Origin: an uncultured Enterobacteriaceae bacterium
GTDB taxonomy: Bacteria; Pseudomonadota; Gammaproteobacteria; Enterobacterales; Enterobacteriaceae
Assembly (NCBI GenBank): GCA_947631255.1
Contig: CANRKT010000014.1
Coordinates: forward strand, 1-63,026
Length of the DNA stretch: 63,026 nt
Direction of reading: 5' to 3'
The notes below the pieces were generated by a model that saw nothing but the letters and a program-made list of their open reading frames with translations, was not told where the DNA came from and did not search any database. Positions 18,518 to 29,208 of the stretch are shown piece by piece. Position 1 is the first letter of the stretch; each line of letters opens with the position of its first letter. The translations under genes and the position numbers were made by a program.

Positions 18518-19519
18518 TCGTTTACCGATTAAGCGCGTAAAGTCTCGCCCAATGCGGGCGGGGAGCAGTCAATAGCTCTATCCTGCCTAGACTAATCTCA
18601 TAAAAATCCAGTAATGGCGCGACTTACAGCGCCATTGCCTCTTGCGTTTTCTTTTCTCCGGCAGGATGAACTGTTGCACATTCTTCCGCATTCACCTCAT
18701 TTTCGTCGGAATTGTCTCCGGTTTCCTCAGCGATGAGTCCATCCCGTATCCGCTTTATCGCCATCACGAAGCTTATTCGCAGCGGTACTCCCTTGGTGTC
18801 CAGCATCCGCTACCGGGGTAAAGATTAAGGGTTGTTATTAGTGTGCGTTATTAGTTTTTATTTAAAGTTATTCTTAATGTAATACAGTAAATATGAATTC
18901 TTAAAATCCACATGACATTATGAATAATAATAGCCTGACATCAAACAAGGTACAGCTGTTGACGAGTTTGGCTATATATCCTTAGAGGCCTATGGGTAAA
19001 TTCAATAAACCCCTACCTAATAATAAAGATAAACTAAGGGGGAAATAACTTTATCAATACTTGGCGCGACTATTTCCGCCTTGCAGGGATAAACCCCCGT
19101 TAGCTACCTTCACGGAAACATGCAGGTTATTTACAGTAAAACAAGTTTAGGTCATGAGGAATGGCAGGAAAATGATGCAGGTAAAGAGTTTACTGAAAAT
19201 ACGGAGTTAACGCTATGAGACAACATATTAACTTATATGGAATTATTTTCCATTTTCGGTGTCACCCTATTTTTCCTCTTCTTCATTTAGCCGCTGGCTT
19301 GCCTGAACGACGATGCTCATAGATATCATCACTGTGCTCATTTGCCTTGTACCTAATGACGCCTTTCAGCACGTAAATTGATCTCAATAATCAATCCTGG
19401 AAAAATAAAAATATTACCCTGCAAAACTCATGGTTTTGGATATAGAATTAAGCAGAGGAACATTTTTGTGTTGCATGTCGTCGCTGTGATTCACTTAATT
19501 ATAAAATTAAGGATGTGGA
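18518..19519. other. 1-kb stretch without a supportable gene
   Basis: In E. coli ynaI, uspE, fnr and others follow mppA; none is here. A weak GC-rich hairpin follows mppA (GCCC and GGGC near 18548-18560). A 60-codon frame on the minus strand (18624-18806) and a 32-codon frame at 19119-19217 have no ribosome binding site and no recognisable family. The stretch is AT-rich and probably a scar of gene loss; its right end holds the ydeP promoter. Confidence 0.5.
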
Positions 19520-21835
19520 ATGGATAAGAAAATAGAGAACTATACCGGTCCTGCTGGTGGTTGGGGAGCGCTTAAAGCGGTTGCAGAAGCAATTCGCGGG
19601 CAAATGAATGAAGGGCATGACCTCATTGCCATGTTCGACATGAATAAACCTCAGGGGTTTGACTGTCCTGGCTGTGCATGGCCGGATCCTAAACATAGCG
19701 CATCATTCGACATGTGTGAGAATGGCGCGAAGGCCATGGCATGGGAAAGTACCAAGAAAAGAACCACCCCTCAGTTTCTGGCTGAACATACGGTTACCGA
19801 GCTGTTGTCCTGGGCTGATTATGATCTGGAGAATCAAGGACGTTTAACGCACCCATTAAAGTACAATCAACAGACTGACCACTATGAAGAAATCAGCTGG
19901 GATGAGGCGTTTAAACAAATCGGCCAGCGGCTGGCAAGTTATGATTCCCCTGATGTGGTGGAATTCTATACTTCAGGAAGAACCTCGAACGAAGCGGCAT
20001 TTCTCTATCAGCTTTTCGCCCGCGAATATGGCACCAATAATTTCCCCGATTGCTCAAATATGTGTCATGAACCGACAAGCGTTGGTCTTGCTGCAGCGAT
20101 AGGGATAGGTAAGGGCACTGTACTGTTAGAAGATTTTGATAAAGCTGACCTGGTTATCTGTATTGGCCATAATCCGGGAACCAACCATCCGCGCATGTTA
20201 ACCTCACTGCGTGAGGTCTCTAAACGTGGCGGAAAGATAATTGCCATCAATCCACTTAAAGAAAGAGGATTAGAACGTTTTACAGCCCCGCAAGACCCGG
20301 TTGAGATGCTGACCTTACAGTCGACAGAATTAGCGACTTACTACTATAAAGTCCGCATTGGTGGTGATACCGCTTTAATGAAAGGGGTGATGAAAACACT
20401 GATAGGATGGGATGATATTGCGCAGCAGGAAGGTAAACCAGCATTATTAGACTACGCGTTTATTCAAGAGCATACCGCGGGTTTTGAAGCGCTTAAACAA
20501 GATGTACAGAGCACCTCATGGAAAGATATCATTAAACACAGCGGTATCACTCAGCAAGATATTGAGGAGATTGCTGCTGTTTACGCGGAAGCTAAGAATA
20601 CGATTATTTGCTATGGCATGGGGATTACCCAGCATCAGCACGGTACGCAAAACATTCAGCAGCTGGTCAATTTACTGCTGCTTAAAGGCAATATCGGCCG
20701 TGAAGGTGCCGGAATTTGCCCTCTGCGAGGGCATTCCAATGTTCAAGGGGATCGCACCGTAGGGATAACCGAAAAACCAAGCAAGTCCTTTTTACAAAAG
20801 CTTGAGGCGCGCTTTGGTTTTACCCCACCAGCGAAATTTGGTCATGCTGCTGTGGCGAGTATGCAAGCCATATCGGAAGGTCGTTCAAAGGCACTCATTT
20901 GTATGGGCGGTAACCTGGCGGTAGCCATGCCGGATCAGGATGCCTGTTTTAGCGGGATGAAAAAACTCGACCTGGCTGTACACTTGGGCACTAAATTAAA
21001 TCGTTCTCATTTGCTAACCGCGCGTAACACTTTCCTGTTTCCTGTCCTGGGCCGTACTGAACGTGATAGACAGAAAAGTGGTGAACAGGCGATAACTGTC
21101 GAAGACTCTATGTCGATGGTACATGCTTCCCGGGGCATGTTAGAGCCAGCGAGTCCTTATCTTAAGTCTGAGTGCGCGATTGTTGCGGGTCTTGCTCAAG
21201 CGACATTGCCAAATACGAAAGTGGACTGGCAAGGAATGGTCGATGATTATAATCAGATACGCGATGCGATGGAGGCGGTCTTAAGCGGATTTGATAATTA
21301 TAATGAAAGGATCCTTCAGCCTGGTGGTTTTCATTTGACCAACTCTGCATCTGAGCGTAAATGGGCCACTGCATCAGGCCGGGCCAACTTTTTTACCACC
21401 GAAGGATTACTTGAAGATCCTGAATCGGCAAATGCCAGTGAACTGGTGCTGGCGACGGTGCGAAGCCATGATCAATACAACACGACCATCTATGGTTTAG
21501 ATGACCGCTATCGGGGCATTTTTGGTCAGCGTGACGTGTTGTTTATCAGCCAAGATGAAGCGACGAAGCAGCAGTTGGTGGCTGGTGACAGAGTTAACGT
21601 TATTGCGCTGGATAAACAGCAGAATAAAACACATCGACGGCTCGATAATCTTCAGATTGTTATTCATGATATGGCTTCTCGCTGTGTGGCAACCTATTTT
21701 CCTGAATCGAATAATCTAATCGCACTGAATAATTTTGACCCACAAAGTGGCATACCCGCTTATAAAAATATTCCGGTTGTATTAGAAATTTCGCAACCTG
21801 TCGGCGACAGTCATCAGACTGAGACGACAGCGTAA
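19520..21835 (+). CDS. ydeP: YdeP-type molybdopterin oxidoreductase
   Basis: A 771-aa protein of the FdhF/YdeP formate-dehydrogenase-like family. An N-terminal Cys-Pro-Gly-Cys-Ala-Trp-Pro-Asp-Pro followed by Phe-Asp-Met-Cys suggests an iron-sulfur site, and Gly-His-Asn-Pro-Gly-Thr-Asn-His-Pro and Arg-Gly-His-Ser-Asn-Val-Gln-Gly-Asp belong to the bis-MGD cofactor folds. E. coli YdeP is cytoplasmic, contributes to acid resistance, and has no established substrate. AAGGATGTGGA precedes the start. It stands alone here with no partner subunits. Confidence 0.88.
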   Translation: MDKKIENYTGPAGGWGALKAVAEAIRGQMNEGHDLIAMFDMNKPQGFDCPGCAWPDPKHSASFDMCENGAKAMAWESTKKRTTPQFLAEHTVTELLSWADYDLENQGRLTHPLKYNQQTDHYEEISWDEAFKQIGQRLASYDSPDVVEFYTSGRTSNEAAFLYQLFAREYGTNNFPDCSNMCHEPTSVGLAAAIGIGKGTVLLEDFDKADLVICIGHNPGTNHPRMLTSLREVSKRGGKIIAINPLKERGLERFTAPQDPVEMLTLQSTELATYYYKVRIGGDTALMKGVMKTLIGWDDIAQQEGKPALLDYAFIQEHTAGFEALKQDVQSTSWKDIIKHSGITQQDIEEIAAVYAEAKNTIICYGMGITQHQHGTQNIQQLVNLLLLKGNIGREGAGICPLRGHSNVQGDRTVGITEKPSKSFLQKLEARFGFTPPAKFGHAAVASMQAISEGRSKALICMGGNLAVAMPDQDACFSGMKKLDLAVHLGTKLNRSHLLTARNTFLFPVLGRTERDRQKSGEQAITVEDSMSMVHASRGMLEPASPYLKSECAIVAGLAQATLPNTKVDWQGMVDDYNQIRDAMEAVLSGFDNYNERILQPGGFHLTNSASERKWATASGRANFFTTEGLLEDPESANASELVLATVRSHDQYNTTIYGLDDRYRGIFGQRDVLFISQDEATKQQLVAGDRVNVIALDKQQNKTHRRLDNLQIVIHDMASRCVATYFPESNNLIALNNFDPQSGIPAYKNIPVVLEISQPVGDSHQTETTA

Positions 21836-21846
21836 AAAGTAACGCG

Positions 21847-21870
21847 AGGATCCCTGCAAGAAGGGATCCT
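21847..21870. terminator. hairpin after ydeP
   Basis: AGGATCCCT and AGGGATCCT form a perfect 9-bp stem 11 bp past the ydeP stop. The following bases are TATCC, so the T run is poor. Confidence 0.6.
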
Positions 21871-21980
21871 TATCCTAAGTATCAAACTGGGGAAAAGTGT
21901 GGCCATTACTGGCGCTGGCGATCCTAATACTAAGTTAGTGAACGATTTAGGTTAAAATATGGCATGGGGTGATGCCCGTG

Positions 21981-22032
21981 GAGGGGTGATCCCCTCATTT
22001 TTAGAGGCCCGGGTTTCAAGGGTTACCCGGGC
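21981..22032. terminator. two tandem hairpins, the first a likely terminator
   Basis: GAGGGG-TGAT-CCCCTC followed by ATTTTT (21981-22002) fits a Rho-independent terminator on the plus strand. GCCCGGGT and ACCCGGGC (22007-22032) form a second stem just 25 bp from the stop of the minus-strand gene at 22058 and could end that gene. Confidence 0.6.
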
Positions 22033-22057
22033 TGTATTGTCTGAGCTGTTTTTAATA

Positions 22058-22297
22058 TTAGCTGGTATGGGCGGGTAGGTTCTGGAGTTTACGGAATCCA
22101 TTCATTGCAGTGGCAACGTAACTGGATGAGCGATTGATAACCTCAACGGTTATTTTCATACCGTCTACCGAGACAGTGTAATTAGTGCGGGATTTCTGTC
22201 TGCCATAGTTCCCGTATTTTGCATGGTGAGTGGATAGGGCAGCATCACATGCCCGGCTTCCTGCTGATGAGTGTTTACTACGATTAATCAGTTTCAT
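22058..22297 (-). CDS. DUF4060-type small protein
   Basis: A 79-aa basic protein. The pattern Lys-Leu-Ile-Asn-Arg-Ser-Lys at the start, Tyr-Gly-Asn-Tyr-Gly-Arg in the middle and Tyr-Thr-Val-Ser-Val-Asp-Gly...Ser-Tyr-Val-Ala-Thr fits what I recall of the DUF4060 family of small enterobacterial proteins. GGAAGGTGG precedes the ATG. Function is unknown. The 22300-22740 interval that follows contains no gene I can support. Confidence 0.65.
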   Translation of the reverse strand: MKLINRSKHSSAGSRACDAALSTHHAKYGNYGRQKSRTNYTVSVDGMKITVEVINRSSSYVATAMNGFRKLQNLPAHTS

Positions 22298-22741
22298 AAC
22301 GCCACCTTCCGGAGATTATTAATCGACGATAGCTTCAGGACGTATATCAATCAGAGTAATAGAAAACAGATCATACAATTCATCATAAATATGACAGCTT
22401 GATGTAACTAGCCTGTTTGGTAACAAAAAAATATTTTCTCCTGCGCCGGAGAGGTCAGCCTCAGTACAGCATTAAACAACAATTGACGTCATAAATATGT
22501 CATCAAGGATCGGATAAGTGGATTTTTCTGTGTAGCAGCAAGGAGATATTGTCAGGTCACCAAGTGGTACGTCTATGACTCGCTTTACCTGTAACCCGTC
22601 GCCTGGTTCTTCCTCACTCTTGCTAAAAATGAATCCTTTGTAACGGCAATAAGTGCGGAGTAGTATCATCGTTATCGTGCTACCCGGCGCCAGAGACTAT
22701 TCAGTGTATGAAGATAAACCTCGCTCACAAGGGAGATATTA

Positions 22742-23074
22742 ATGTCTGACGTAAAAAACTACCTCATCCCACTTAATGGCACTTCGCCAGAAGATAATTT
22801 TGCATTAAAAGCCGTATTCGAAGCTCATTCCGGACTATTTGATGGTGCGATCCTCTCTGCATATGGGGGGGATACGCGATATGCCGTGGTGGAAGGAACC
22901 TTTAGCGTCACGGGTCTGTCGGACGGACAGGTGACCTATCAGTGTCAGATAAATTACTTCGCGCCTTGTCATGACCAGAATGATTTTTTCCAGGCTCAAG
23001 GAAGTGCTAATTATGAGCTGGCAGGAGAAAACATCGTCCTTCAACTCGATGAAACATTGTGGAATGTCGATTAA
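22742..23074 (+). CDS. hypothetical protein, 110 aa
   Basis: A well-placed AAGGGAG and an ATG start give a soluble acidic protein without signal peptide or membrane segment. It has alternating beta-strand character (Tyr-Ala-Val-Val-Glu-Gly-Thr-Phe-Ser-Val-Thr; Ile-Val-Leu-Gln-Leu-Asp-Glu) and only two Cys. I recognise no family. It sits among small accessory genes between ydeP and an orphan antitoxin; the 23075-23334 gap after it shows nothing clear. Confidence 0.65.
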   Translation: MSDVKNYLIPLNGTSPEDNFALKAVFEAHSGLFDGAILSAYGGDTRYAVVEGTFSVTGLSDGQVTYQCQINYFAPCHDQNDFFQAQGSANYELAGENIVLQLDETLWNVD

Positions 23075-23334
23075 TACATCAGGTCATAATCTAATGGTGA
23101 GTATGGCAGACCGATGGATGCAGTGAATGTTATTTAAGTTCCACTTGCTGCATCGCAGTCTGTCTGTATGCTTTATAAGTATTGTTGGCGTAAATGAGAA
23201 TGACGGATGCGGGGCAGTTTTATCCAGCGGGGAATAAAGAGTGCCCACAGATGATGCTAAGCATCTGTTATGGTATGGTTATTCTGAGACTGCTAGTGTT
23301 TTTCGTAGTGGGTGCCAGTGACACCCGTAAAGGT

Positions 23335-23766
23335 TCAGGGAAGTTTGGCTATCGATACTGAGACTTCGTAACCTAACAGATATAAAGCTTGTTCCAGGGT
23401 TTCAACCTTAGATGCATGCTCGACATCCAGTAAACGGTCTATTTGTGGACCTTTCTGATTCAATTTTCTCGCCAGATCGATTTTTCTTGTACCTGTATTA
23501 ATCATGGCGTTGTGCAGTGCTATTTTTAAACAAGTCAGAACCGGCAGATGGACTGTGATATCACCTGTTTCTATAGGTGAGGGGGCTGGAACGGGTATCC
23601 GTGATTCAATCAAATCAGCAATAAAAGCGGTCAGCCCATCTTTTGCCTCCAGCTCAACGTCATCTTCGGTTAGTGCAGTGGAATAGAGATCGGTAAAATC
23701 GCGATAACTTATCTCATATTCTCCGGTTTCATCATCAAAAGAGACCGTGATGGGATATCTGAACAT
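23335..23766 (-). CDS. HicB-family antitoxin, no HicA partner
   Basis: 143 aa with the two HicB parts: an N-terminal domain beginning Phe-Arg-Tyr-Pro-Ile-Thr-Val-Ser-Phe with Ala-Lys-Asp-Gly-Leu, and a C-terminal HTH around Lys-Ile-Asp-Leu-Ala-Arg-Lys-Leu-Asn-Gln-Lys-Gly-Pro-Gln-Ile-Asp. HicB blocks the HicA mRNA interferase and binds its own promoter. The usual roughly 60-codon hicA is not present on either side, so it is an orphan that may act only as a regulator or as an anti-addiction copy. Confidence 0.85.
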   Translation of the reverse strand: MFRYPITVSFDDETGEYEISYRDFTDLYSTALTEDDVELEAKDGLTAFIADLIESRIPVPAPSPIETGDITVHLPVLTCLKIALHNAMINTGTRKIDLARKLNQKGPQIDRLLDVEHASKVETLEQALYLLGYEVSVSIAKLP

Positions 23767-23960
23767 ATATAACCTCTGTTTTTATCTGGCGTGATTAATG
23801 GTAACACTGTAAACCAACATTAAAGAGTAAAAACAAAACAAAAATGTTGTATTTATTAACAATGATAAGCGCAAGTTTTACTTGCCGAAGAACATTTTGT
23901 GATTTACGGCTGAATTCAGCCAGACAATGAACAGAGAGATTAAAGATAAGGAAAGTAGAA

Positions 23961-24951
23961 GTGGATGTCATCAAAGGTAGTGAACTCAATGTGCCGGATG
24001 CAATTTTTGCCTGGCAACTGGATGGTAAGGGAGAAGCCCGGCCCATCGACAGTGACAGCGTCATTGATAGTGAACATCCTTGCTGGCTGCATCTCAATTA
24101 TACCAACCAGAGTAGTGCTGACTGGCTCGCATCGACGCCCCTCATTCCTGATAATATACGTGATGCACTGACCGGCGAAGGTTTGCGGCCTCGTGTATCC
24201 CGGCAGGGTGAGGGGGCATTAATTACTCTGCGCTGTGTTAATGGCAGTACTGAAGAGCGGGCTGAACAGATGGTCGCAATGCCATTATTTATGAATGACC
24301 GTCTGATCATCACCACTTGCCAGCGGACCATACTGGCGCTGGACGATGTGATAAGTGATCTTGTTGCGGGAAGTGAGTGGCCCGACGTCAAGCGGGAGCT
24401 GGCTGGTGAGTGTGTGTGATGCGTTAACCGACCATGCAAGTGATTTTGTTGATCATCTCCATGACAGGATCATCGATCTTGAAGATGATTTGCTGGATCA
24501 AAAAGTCCCCCCGCGCGGAACACTGGCATTACTGCGTAAACAACTGATTGTTATGCGTCGTTATATGGCTCCTCAGCGTGATGTTTATGCTCGGCTGGCC
24601 AGCGATCGTATTAGCTGGCTCAGTGATGATCAACGTCGTTTGATGCAGGATATCGCTGACCGCCTGGGCAGAAGAGGGCTGGATGAGATTGATTCCTGTA
24701 TTGCGCGTACTGCGGTAATGACCGATGAAATTTCACAGCTGATGCAAGAAGCTTTGGAAAGACGAACGTATACGATGTCTCTGTTGGCGATGGTTTTTTT
24801 ACCCAGCACTTTTTTAACCGGGCTTTTTGGTGTCAACCTGGGTGGTATTCCTGGTTCAGACGGGACATTTTCTTTCGCTCTGTTCTGTATTGCTCTGGTT
24901 GTGATTATTGGCTGTGTGACTGGCTGGTTGTATCGCAGAAAATGGATTTAA
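23961..24951 (+). pseudogene. zntB: zntB, zinc transporter, frameshifted
   Basis: Two overlapping frames give the two halves of ZntB (CorA superfamily). The first (23961-24419) covers the cytoplasmic N-terminal domain up to Leu-Asp-Asp-Val-Ile-Ser-Asp-Leu. The second (24355-24951) continues from [12 protein letters not shown]ough two membrane helices with the Gly-Val-Asn pore motif. One extra base near 24370-24385 shifts the frame; the span is 991 bases, not a multiple of three. Every other part looks well preserved, so the break is recent or an assembly error. Confidence 0.85.
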
Positions 24952-24992
24952 ACGGCAAAATTACTCTGTCCCAAGGGTAAACAACCATTAAC

Positions 24993-25006
24993 TTGAGAAA
25001 AATCAA
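24993..25006 (+). promoter_or_regulatory. FNR box of fnrS
   Basis: TTGAGAAAAATCAA matches TTGAT-N4-ATCAA with one mismatch. Its centre is about 42 bases before the inferred fnrS start at 25042, the classical position for FNR activation. Confidence 0.9.
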
Positions 25007-25041
25007 GAAACAGCTGGCAGAGTTAAGCAATAATTCATCTC

Positions 25042-25168
25042 GCAGGTGAATACAACGTCAAGCGAGTGATGGGCGTTGTGCTCCATATTTGTCTTACTTT
25101 CTTCTAAGAATTAATGCATAGCACAATTAATTCTGATGATGCCGACTTTAATCAGTCGGCTTTTTTTT
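25042..25168 (+). ncRNA. fnrS: FnrS, anaerobically induced small RNA
   Basis: The 5' end GCAGGTGAATACAACGTCAA, a middle part with GGGCGTTGTGCTCCATAT and the terminal stem GCCGACT/AGTCGGC followed by eight T match what I recall of E. coli FnrS, and the position after zntB is also the same. FnrS is an Hfq-binding RNA made under FNR control that represses sodB, gpmA, maeA and other aerobic genes. The next E. coli gene, dbpA, is missing here, but the sRNA and its promoter are intact. Confidence 0.93.
25141..25168 (+). terminator. Rho-independent terminator of fnrS
   Basis: GCCGACT-TTAATC-AGTCGGC followed by a run of eight T; part of the mature sRNA, where the U tail would also bind Hfq. Confidence 0.95.
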
Positions 25169-25215
25169 ATCTGCGTCGGGAAAAAACCTCCCCCATGCAG
25201 GGAGAGGAGAACGGA

Positions 25216-26148
25216 CTATTTAATTTCAAGAATATCAAGACGCTGTACTGACATCTCAGAATCTTCTTCAGGCTGCCAGCCTGCCGGTTGCAAAGGCAGT
25301 TCTTCTCTGTCGAAGGCTAAATCTCCGCCGTTAATAACTTCAGAGCCATGCGTGATAGCTTTAAAATCAAACAGGTCAGTATCACAGAGATGGGAAGGCA
25401 CCACGTTTTGCATCGAACTAAACAGGGTTTCTACTCGTCCCGGATAACGTTTGTCCCAGTCCCGCAACATGTCACCAATGACTTGACGCTGTAAATTAGG
25501 CTGCGAACCACAGAGGTTACAAGGAATGATGGGGTACTGACGGGCAGTAGCAAACCGTGCAATATCTTTTTCACGGCAATAGGCTAATGGGCGAATAACG
25601 ATATGTTTGCCGTCATCACTCATCAGTTTTGGTGGCATTCCCTTCATCTTACCGCCATAGAACATGTTCAAAAATAGTGTCTGAACAATATCGTCGCGAT
25701 GATGACCCAAGGCAATTTTGGTGGCCCCTAATTCAGTGGCAGTACGATAAAGGATGCCACGACGCAAGCGGGAACACAGCGAGCAAGTGGTTTTTCCTTC
25801 AGGGATTTTCTCTTTGACAATCGCGTAGGTATTCTCAGTCACAATTTTGTATTCCACGCCTTCATTTTCGAGGTAGGCAGGCAGAATATGATCCGGAAAA
25901 CCTGGCTGTTTTTGATCAAGGTTAACGGCCACCAGGCTAAAATTAATCGGGGCGCTTTTTTGCAGACTACGAAGGATCTCCAGCATCGTGTAGCTGTCTT
26001 TACCGCCGGACAGGCAAACCATAATACGGTCGCCTTCTTCAATCATATTGTAATCAGCAATCGCCTCGCCAACGTTACGGCGCAGACGCTTCTGTAATTT
26101 GTTAAGATTGTACTGATCTTTTTTGTTTTCTTGTTGATTGTTAATCAT
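25216..26148 (-). CDS. ttcA: TtcA, tRNA 2-thiocytidine synthetase
   Basis: A 310-aa PP-loop ATPase with Ser-Gly-Gly-Lys-Asp-Ser near residue 47, and the iron-sulfur cysteines in Thr-Cys-Ser-Leu-Cys-Ser and Pro-Cys-Asn-Leu-Cys-Gly. It thiolates cytidine 32 in tRNA. The sequence is complete. The first dozen codons differ most from E. coli, which is the place where the Rac phage integrates there; an integrase remnant lies just upstream. Confidence 0.96.
   Translation of the reverse strand: MINNQQENKKDQYNLNKLQKRLRRNVGEAIADYNMIEEGDRIMVCLSGGKDSYTMLEILRSLQKSAPINFSLVAVNLDQKQPGFPDHILPAYLENEGVEYKIVTENTYAIVKEKIPEGKTTCSLCSRLRRGILYRTATELGATKIALGHHRDDIVQTLFLNMFYGGKMKGMPPKLMSDDGKHIVIRPLAYCREKDIARFATARQYPIIPCNLCGSQPNLQRQVIGDMLRDWDKRYPGRVETLFSSMQNVVPSHLCDTDLFDFKAITHGSEVINGGDLAFDREELPLQPAGWQPEEDSEMSVQRLDILEIK
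26099..26124. other. possible phage attachment core at the 5' end of ttcA
   Basis: This stretch of ttcA coding for Gln-Tyr-Asn-Leu-Asn-Lys is the position of the Rac prophage att core in E. coli. From memory, 21 of 26 bases agree with that core. A Rac-like integrase remnant starts about 75 bp further on, as intR does next to ttcA. The match partly reflects protein conservation, so this is suggestive only. Confidence 0.4.
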
Positions 26149-26198
26149 TTAATGGTTACTCGAATATCAAATGGGGAACCGGTGGAACAAAGCTGTTT

Positions 26199-26444
26199 TT
26201 AACCTTCCAGCTTTTCATTCAGCATTTCCACCCGTTCATTATTCATCTTTTCTTTCCATGCGGTATAGAGTTTATACGCCATCTGCGCGTTTTTATGCCC
26301 CATCTGATTAGCAATAAAAGACGGGTTAGCGCCTGCGGTAAAACCCGCATGCGAAAGTGTGAGTGTATGGTACGGATTGCAGCGACGAATACCAGCACGT
26401 TTTACAGCAGAATTCCAACGGTCACCGATACGGCTTAAAGCGTA
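26199..26444 (-). pseudogene. C-terminal remnant of a phage tyrosine recombinase
   Basis: The frame reads Arg-Ile-Gly-Asp-Arg-Trp, then Asn-Pro-Tyr-His-Thr, then Ala-Gly-Ala-Asn-Pro-Ser-Phe-Ile-Ala-Asn-Gln-Met-Gly-His-Lys-Asn and stops after a charged tail. This is the catalytic C-terminus of a Rac/lambdoid-type integrase. The Arg-His-Thr box is scrambled by small deletions and the N-terminal two thirds are gone, so it is inactive. It sits 50 bp upstream of ttcA. From 26445 to 26784 I see no other gene, only probable prophage scar. Confidence 0.8.
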
Positions 26445-26784
26445 ATACGGTTTTTGCTCTCCTTGCGGCTACTACGGTATCTGCATATGACCCCTGTTCT
26501 TTTAATACGCCAGGATATCTTAATGGCTTATCTGTATCAGGTCAGATTTTTTATCTGTCATGCTCCGCATGAACCTCGGTATGCTTCCGGGTGCAGGTTG
26601 CATAATCCGGATAATGTTCTGTGTATCCTCAGGCTAACTGCAATATAATAAGCACTCAGGCAGTGCAGATAAACGCTGTATTGCATCATATGTTGTCAGA
26701 ACCTGCGCTTTAACACCACGCTCAGTCCATGCGTCAACATTTCATTCAAAAGGTATTAACTTGTTGGGTCGCGGATAATCAAGA

Positions 26785-28491
26785 ATGTATGAGTTGAATC
26801 TAGTCTTACTGTTGCTGCAGCAAATGTGTGTATTTTTGGTTATTGCCTGGCTGATGAGCAAAACGCGCTTATTTATCCCGTTAGTGCAGGTCACTGTTCG
26901 TTTACCCCACAAATTATTATGCTACATCACATTTTCTATCTTCTGCATCATGGGAACCTATTTTGGCCTGCATATAGAAGACTCTATTGCTAATACGCGT
27001 GCGATAGGTGCGGTTATGAGTGGGCTATTAGGTGGCCCCGTCGTCGGCGGACTGGTTGGACTGACTGGCGGTATCCACCGCTATACCATGGGCGGAATGA
27101 CTGCACTGAGCTGTATGATCTCGACTATTGCCGAAGGGTTAATGGGTGGGTTGCTCCACAGTATTCTCGTCAAACGCGGGCGAACTGATAAGCTGTTTAG
27201 TCCGTTAGTCGCCGGTACGGTGGCCTTCGTTGCGGAAATTCTGCAAATGGTGATTATTGTCCTGATTGCCCGTCCCTTTAATGATGCCGTACATTTGGTC
27301 AGTAATATCGCGGCACCGATGATGGTGACCAATACCGTCGGGGCAGCGATGTTTATGCGCATTTTACTCGACAAGCGCGCCATGTTTGAAAAATATACCT
27401 CGGCATTCTCTGCAACAGCCTTAAAAGTGGCGGCTTCAACTGAAGGGATACTACGCCAGGGATTTAATGAAGAGAACAGTATGAAAGTGGCGCAGGTACT
27501 GTTAAAAGAGCTCGATATTGGTGCCGTGGCTATTACCGACAGAGAAAAATTGCTGGCATTTACCGGAATTGGTGATGATCACCATTTAGCGGGTAAACCC
27601 GTTAGCTCTCAATATACCTTGCGGGCGATTGAAAATAATGAGGTGGTATATGCTGATGGTAATGAGCTACCTTATCGTTGTTCACTGCAGGCTAATTGTA
27701 AACTCGGCTCAACCTTGGTTATTCCCCTGCGGGGTGAGAACCAGCAAGTTATTGGCACTATCAAACTCTATGAGGTGCGTAACCGATTATTTAGCTCGAT
27801 TAACCGTACTCTGGGTGAAGGCATTGCTCAGCTGTTATCGGCCCAAATCCTGGCGGGTAAATTTGAACAACAAAAAGCACTGTTAGCGCAGTCAGAAATT
27901 AAGCTACTGCATGCCCAGGTGAATCCGCATTTTTTATTTAATGCACTGAATACCTTGCTAGCGGTTATCCGTAAGGACAGTGATAAAGCGGGACAATTAG
28001 TCCAGTATCTGTCGACCTTTTTCCGTAAGAATCTTAAGCGTTCAGCGGAAGTGGTGACGCTGGAAGAAGAACTTGAGCATGTAAACGCTTATCTGCAAAT
28101 TGAACTTGCCCGCTTTCCGACACAGCTTAAGGTCGATTTGCAGGTGGCTGATGAATTCTATTTTCATAAACTCCCAGCATTTACTCTACAGCCATTAGTG
28201 GAAAATGCTATTAAACACGGAACATCCCAGTTATTAAGTAACGGTAATATCGTCATTCGCGCTTATCGTCAGAATGACGGTGTGTTTGTTGAAGTGGAGG
28301 ATAATGCCGGGCTTTACCAGCCGAATGGTATCGGAACCAGTACTAATACAGAGGGAGGATTAGGTATGAGTTTAGTGGATAAACGTCTGCGAGCCAGATT
28401 TGGTGACGACTACGGTATTTCTGTGAGTTGTGACCCTGACTATTTTACCCGTGTGACGTTACGTCTACCGACCGGAGAAACTGCATGTTAA
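26785..28491 (+). CDS. btsS: BtsS, pyruvate-sensing histidine kinase
   Basis: A 568-aa LytS-type kinase with five to six N-terminal membrane helices (LytS 5TM domain), a GAF-like middle domain and a His-kinase C-terminus with Val-Asn-Pro-His-Phe-Leu-Phe-Asn-Ala and the ATP-lid Asp-Asn-Ala-Gly-Leu and Gly-Leu-Gly-Met-Ser. The sequence agrees closely with E. coli BtsS (YehU), more than with the sister kinase YpdA. In E. coli it senses extracellular pyruvate with high affinity and phosphorylates BtsR. It overlaps btsR by seven bases. Confidence 0.93.
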   Translation: MYELNLVLLLLQQMCVFLVIAWLMSKTRLFIPLVQVTVRLPHKLLCYITFSIFCIMGTYFGLHIEDSIANTRAIGAVMSGLLGGPVVGGLVGLTGGIHRYTMGGMTALSCMISTIAEGLMGGLLHSILVKRGRTDKLFSPLVAGTVAFVAEILQMVIIVLIARPFNDAVHLVSNIAAPMMVTNTVGAAMFMRILLDKRAMFEKYTSAFSATALKVAASTEGILRQGFNEENSMKVAQVLLKELDIGAVAITDREKLLAFTGIGDDHHLAGKPVSSQYTLRAIENNEVVYADGNELPYRCSLQANCKLGSTLVIPLRGENQQVIGTIKLYEVRNRLFSSINRTLGEGIAQLLSAQILAGKFEQQKALLAQSEIKLLHAQVNPHFLFNALNTLLAVIRKDSDKAGQLVQYLSTFFRKNLKRSAEVVTLEEELEHVNAYLQIELARFPTQLKVDLQVADEFYFHKLPAFTLQPLVENAIKHGTSQLLSNGNIVIRAYRQNDGVFVEVEDNAGLYQPNGIGTSTNTEGGLGMSLVDKRLRARFGDDYGISVSCDPDYFTRVTLRLPTGETAC

Positions 28492-29198
28492 GAGTGTTAC
28501 TCGTTGATGACGAACCGCTGGCGCTGGAAAACTTACGTTTGCAGTTACAGGATGAAAGCGATATTGAGATAGTCGGCGAGTGCGCTAATGCCATCGAGGC
28601 TATCGGTATGATCCATAAAGTGCGTCCCGATATTGTCTTCCTTGATATCCAGATGCCGAGAATTAGCGGCCTGGAAATGGTGGGAATGCTTGATCAGCAA
28701 CATCGACCCCATATCGTTTTTTTGACCGCTTTTGAAGAATATGCGTTGCAGGCCTTTGAACAATGCGCTTTTGACTATCTGCTTAAACCTATCCAGGCTG
28801 CCCGGTTACAGAAAACACTGGAAAGGTTGCGCGTAGGGCAGCAGACTCAGGATATTACTCAGCTTTCGCAGTATCAGCAGCCACTTAAGTTTATCCCTTG
28901 CATTAGCAGTAATAGGATCTGGTTGTTACAGCTGGAAGATGTTGCTTTTGTCAGTAGCCGGATAGGCGGCGTTTATGTTACCAACAGGGACGGACAAGAG
29001 AACTTTACTGAGCTGACTTTACGCACTCTGGAAACACGCACTTCTTTGTTACGTTGTCACCGACAGCATCTGGTCAATATGAATTACTTGAAAGAGATCC
29101 GCCTTGAAGATCAGGCGGAACTGTTATTGCGGGATGGCCAAATTGTCCCTGTCAGTCGTCGTTATTTGAAAACATTAAAAGAGACGGTCGGGTTATAA
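28485..29198 (+). CDS. btsR: BtsR, LytTR-family response regulator
   Basis: A 237-aa protein with a receiver domain (Asp-Asp-Glu near the start, phospho-acceptor Asp in Val-Phe-Leu-Asp-Ile-Gln-Met-Pro, Lys in Leu-Leu-Lys-Pro) and a C-terminal LytTR DNA-binding domain with Cys-His-Arg-Gln-His-Leu-Val-Asn. In E. coli its target is btsT. Here btsT is only 1.1 kb away, past yjiA, and carries three matching boxes. Confidence 0.94.
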   Translation: MLRVLLVDDEPLALENLRLQLQDESDIEIVGECANAIEAIGMIHKVRPDIVFLDIQMPRISGLEMVGMLDQQHRPHIVFLTAFEEYALQAFEQCAFDYLLKPIQAARLQKTLERLRVGQQTQDITQLSQYQQPLKFIPCISSNRIWLLQLEDVAFVSSRIGGVYVTNRDGQENFTELTLRTLETRTSLLRCHRQHLVNMNYLKEIRLEDQAELLLRDGQIVPVSRRYLKTLKETVGL

Positions 29199-29208
29199 AT
29201 TATCCCTA

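Noticed and set aside
18624..18806. 60-codon minus-strand frame after mppA
   Set aside because: No Shine-Dalgarno sequence and no recognisable family; acidic low-complexity composition is compatible with chance.
19119..19217. 32-codon frame upstream of ydeP
   Set aside because: No ribosome binding site and no known pattern; may be a scrap of a lost gene, but this cannot be supported.
22472..22669. 65-codon minus-strand frame
   Set aside because: No translation signal and no similarity; lies in the upstream region of the 22742 gene.
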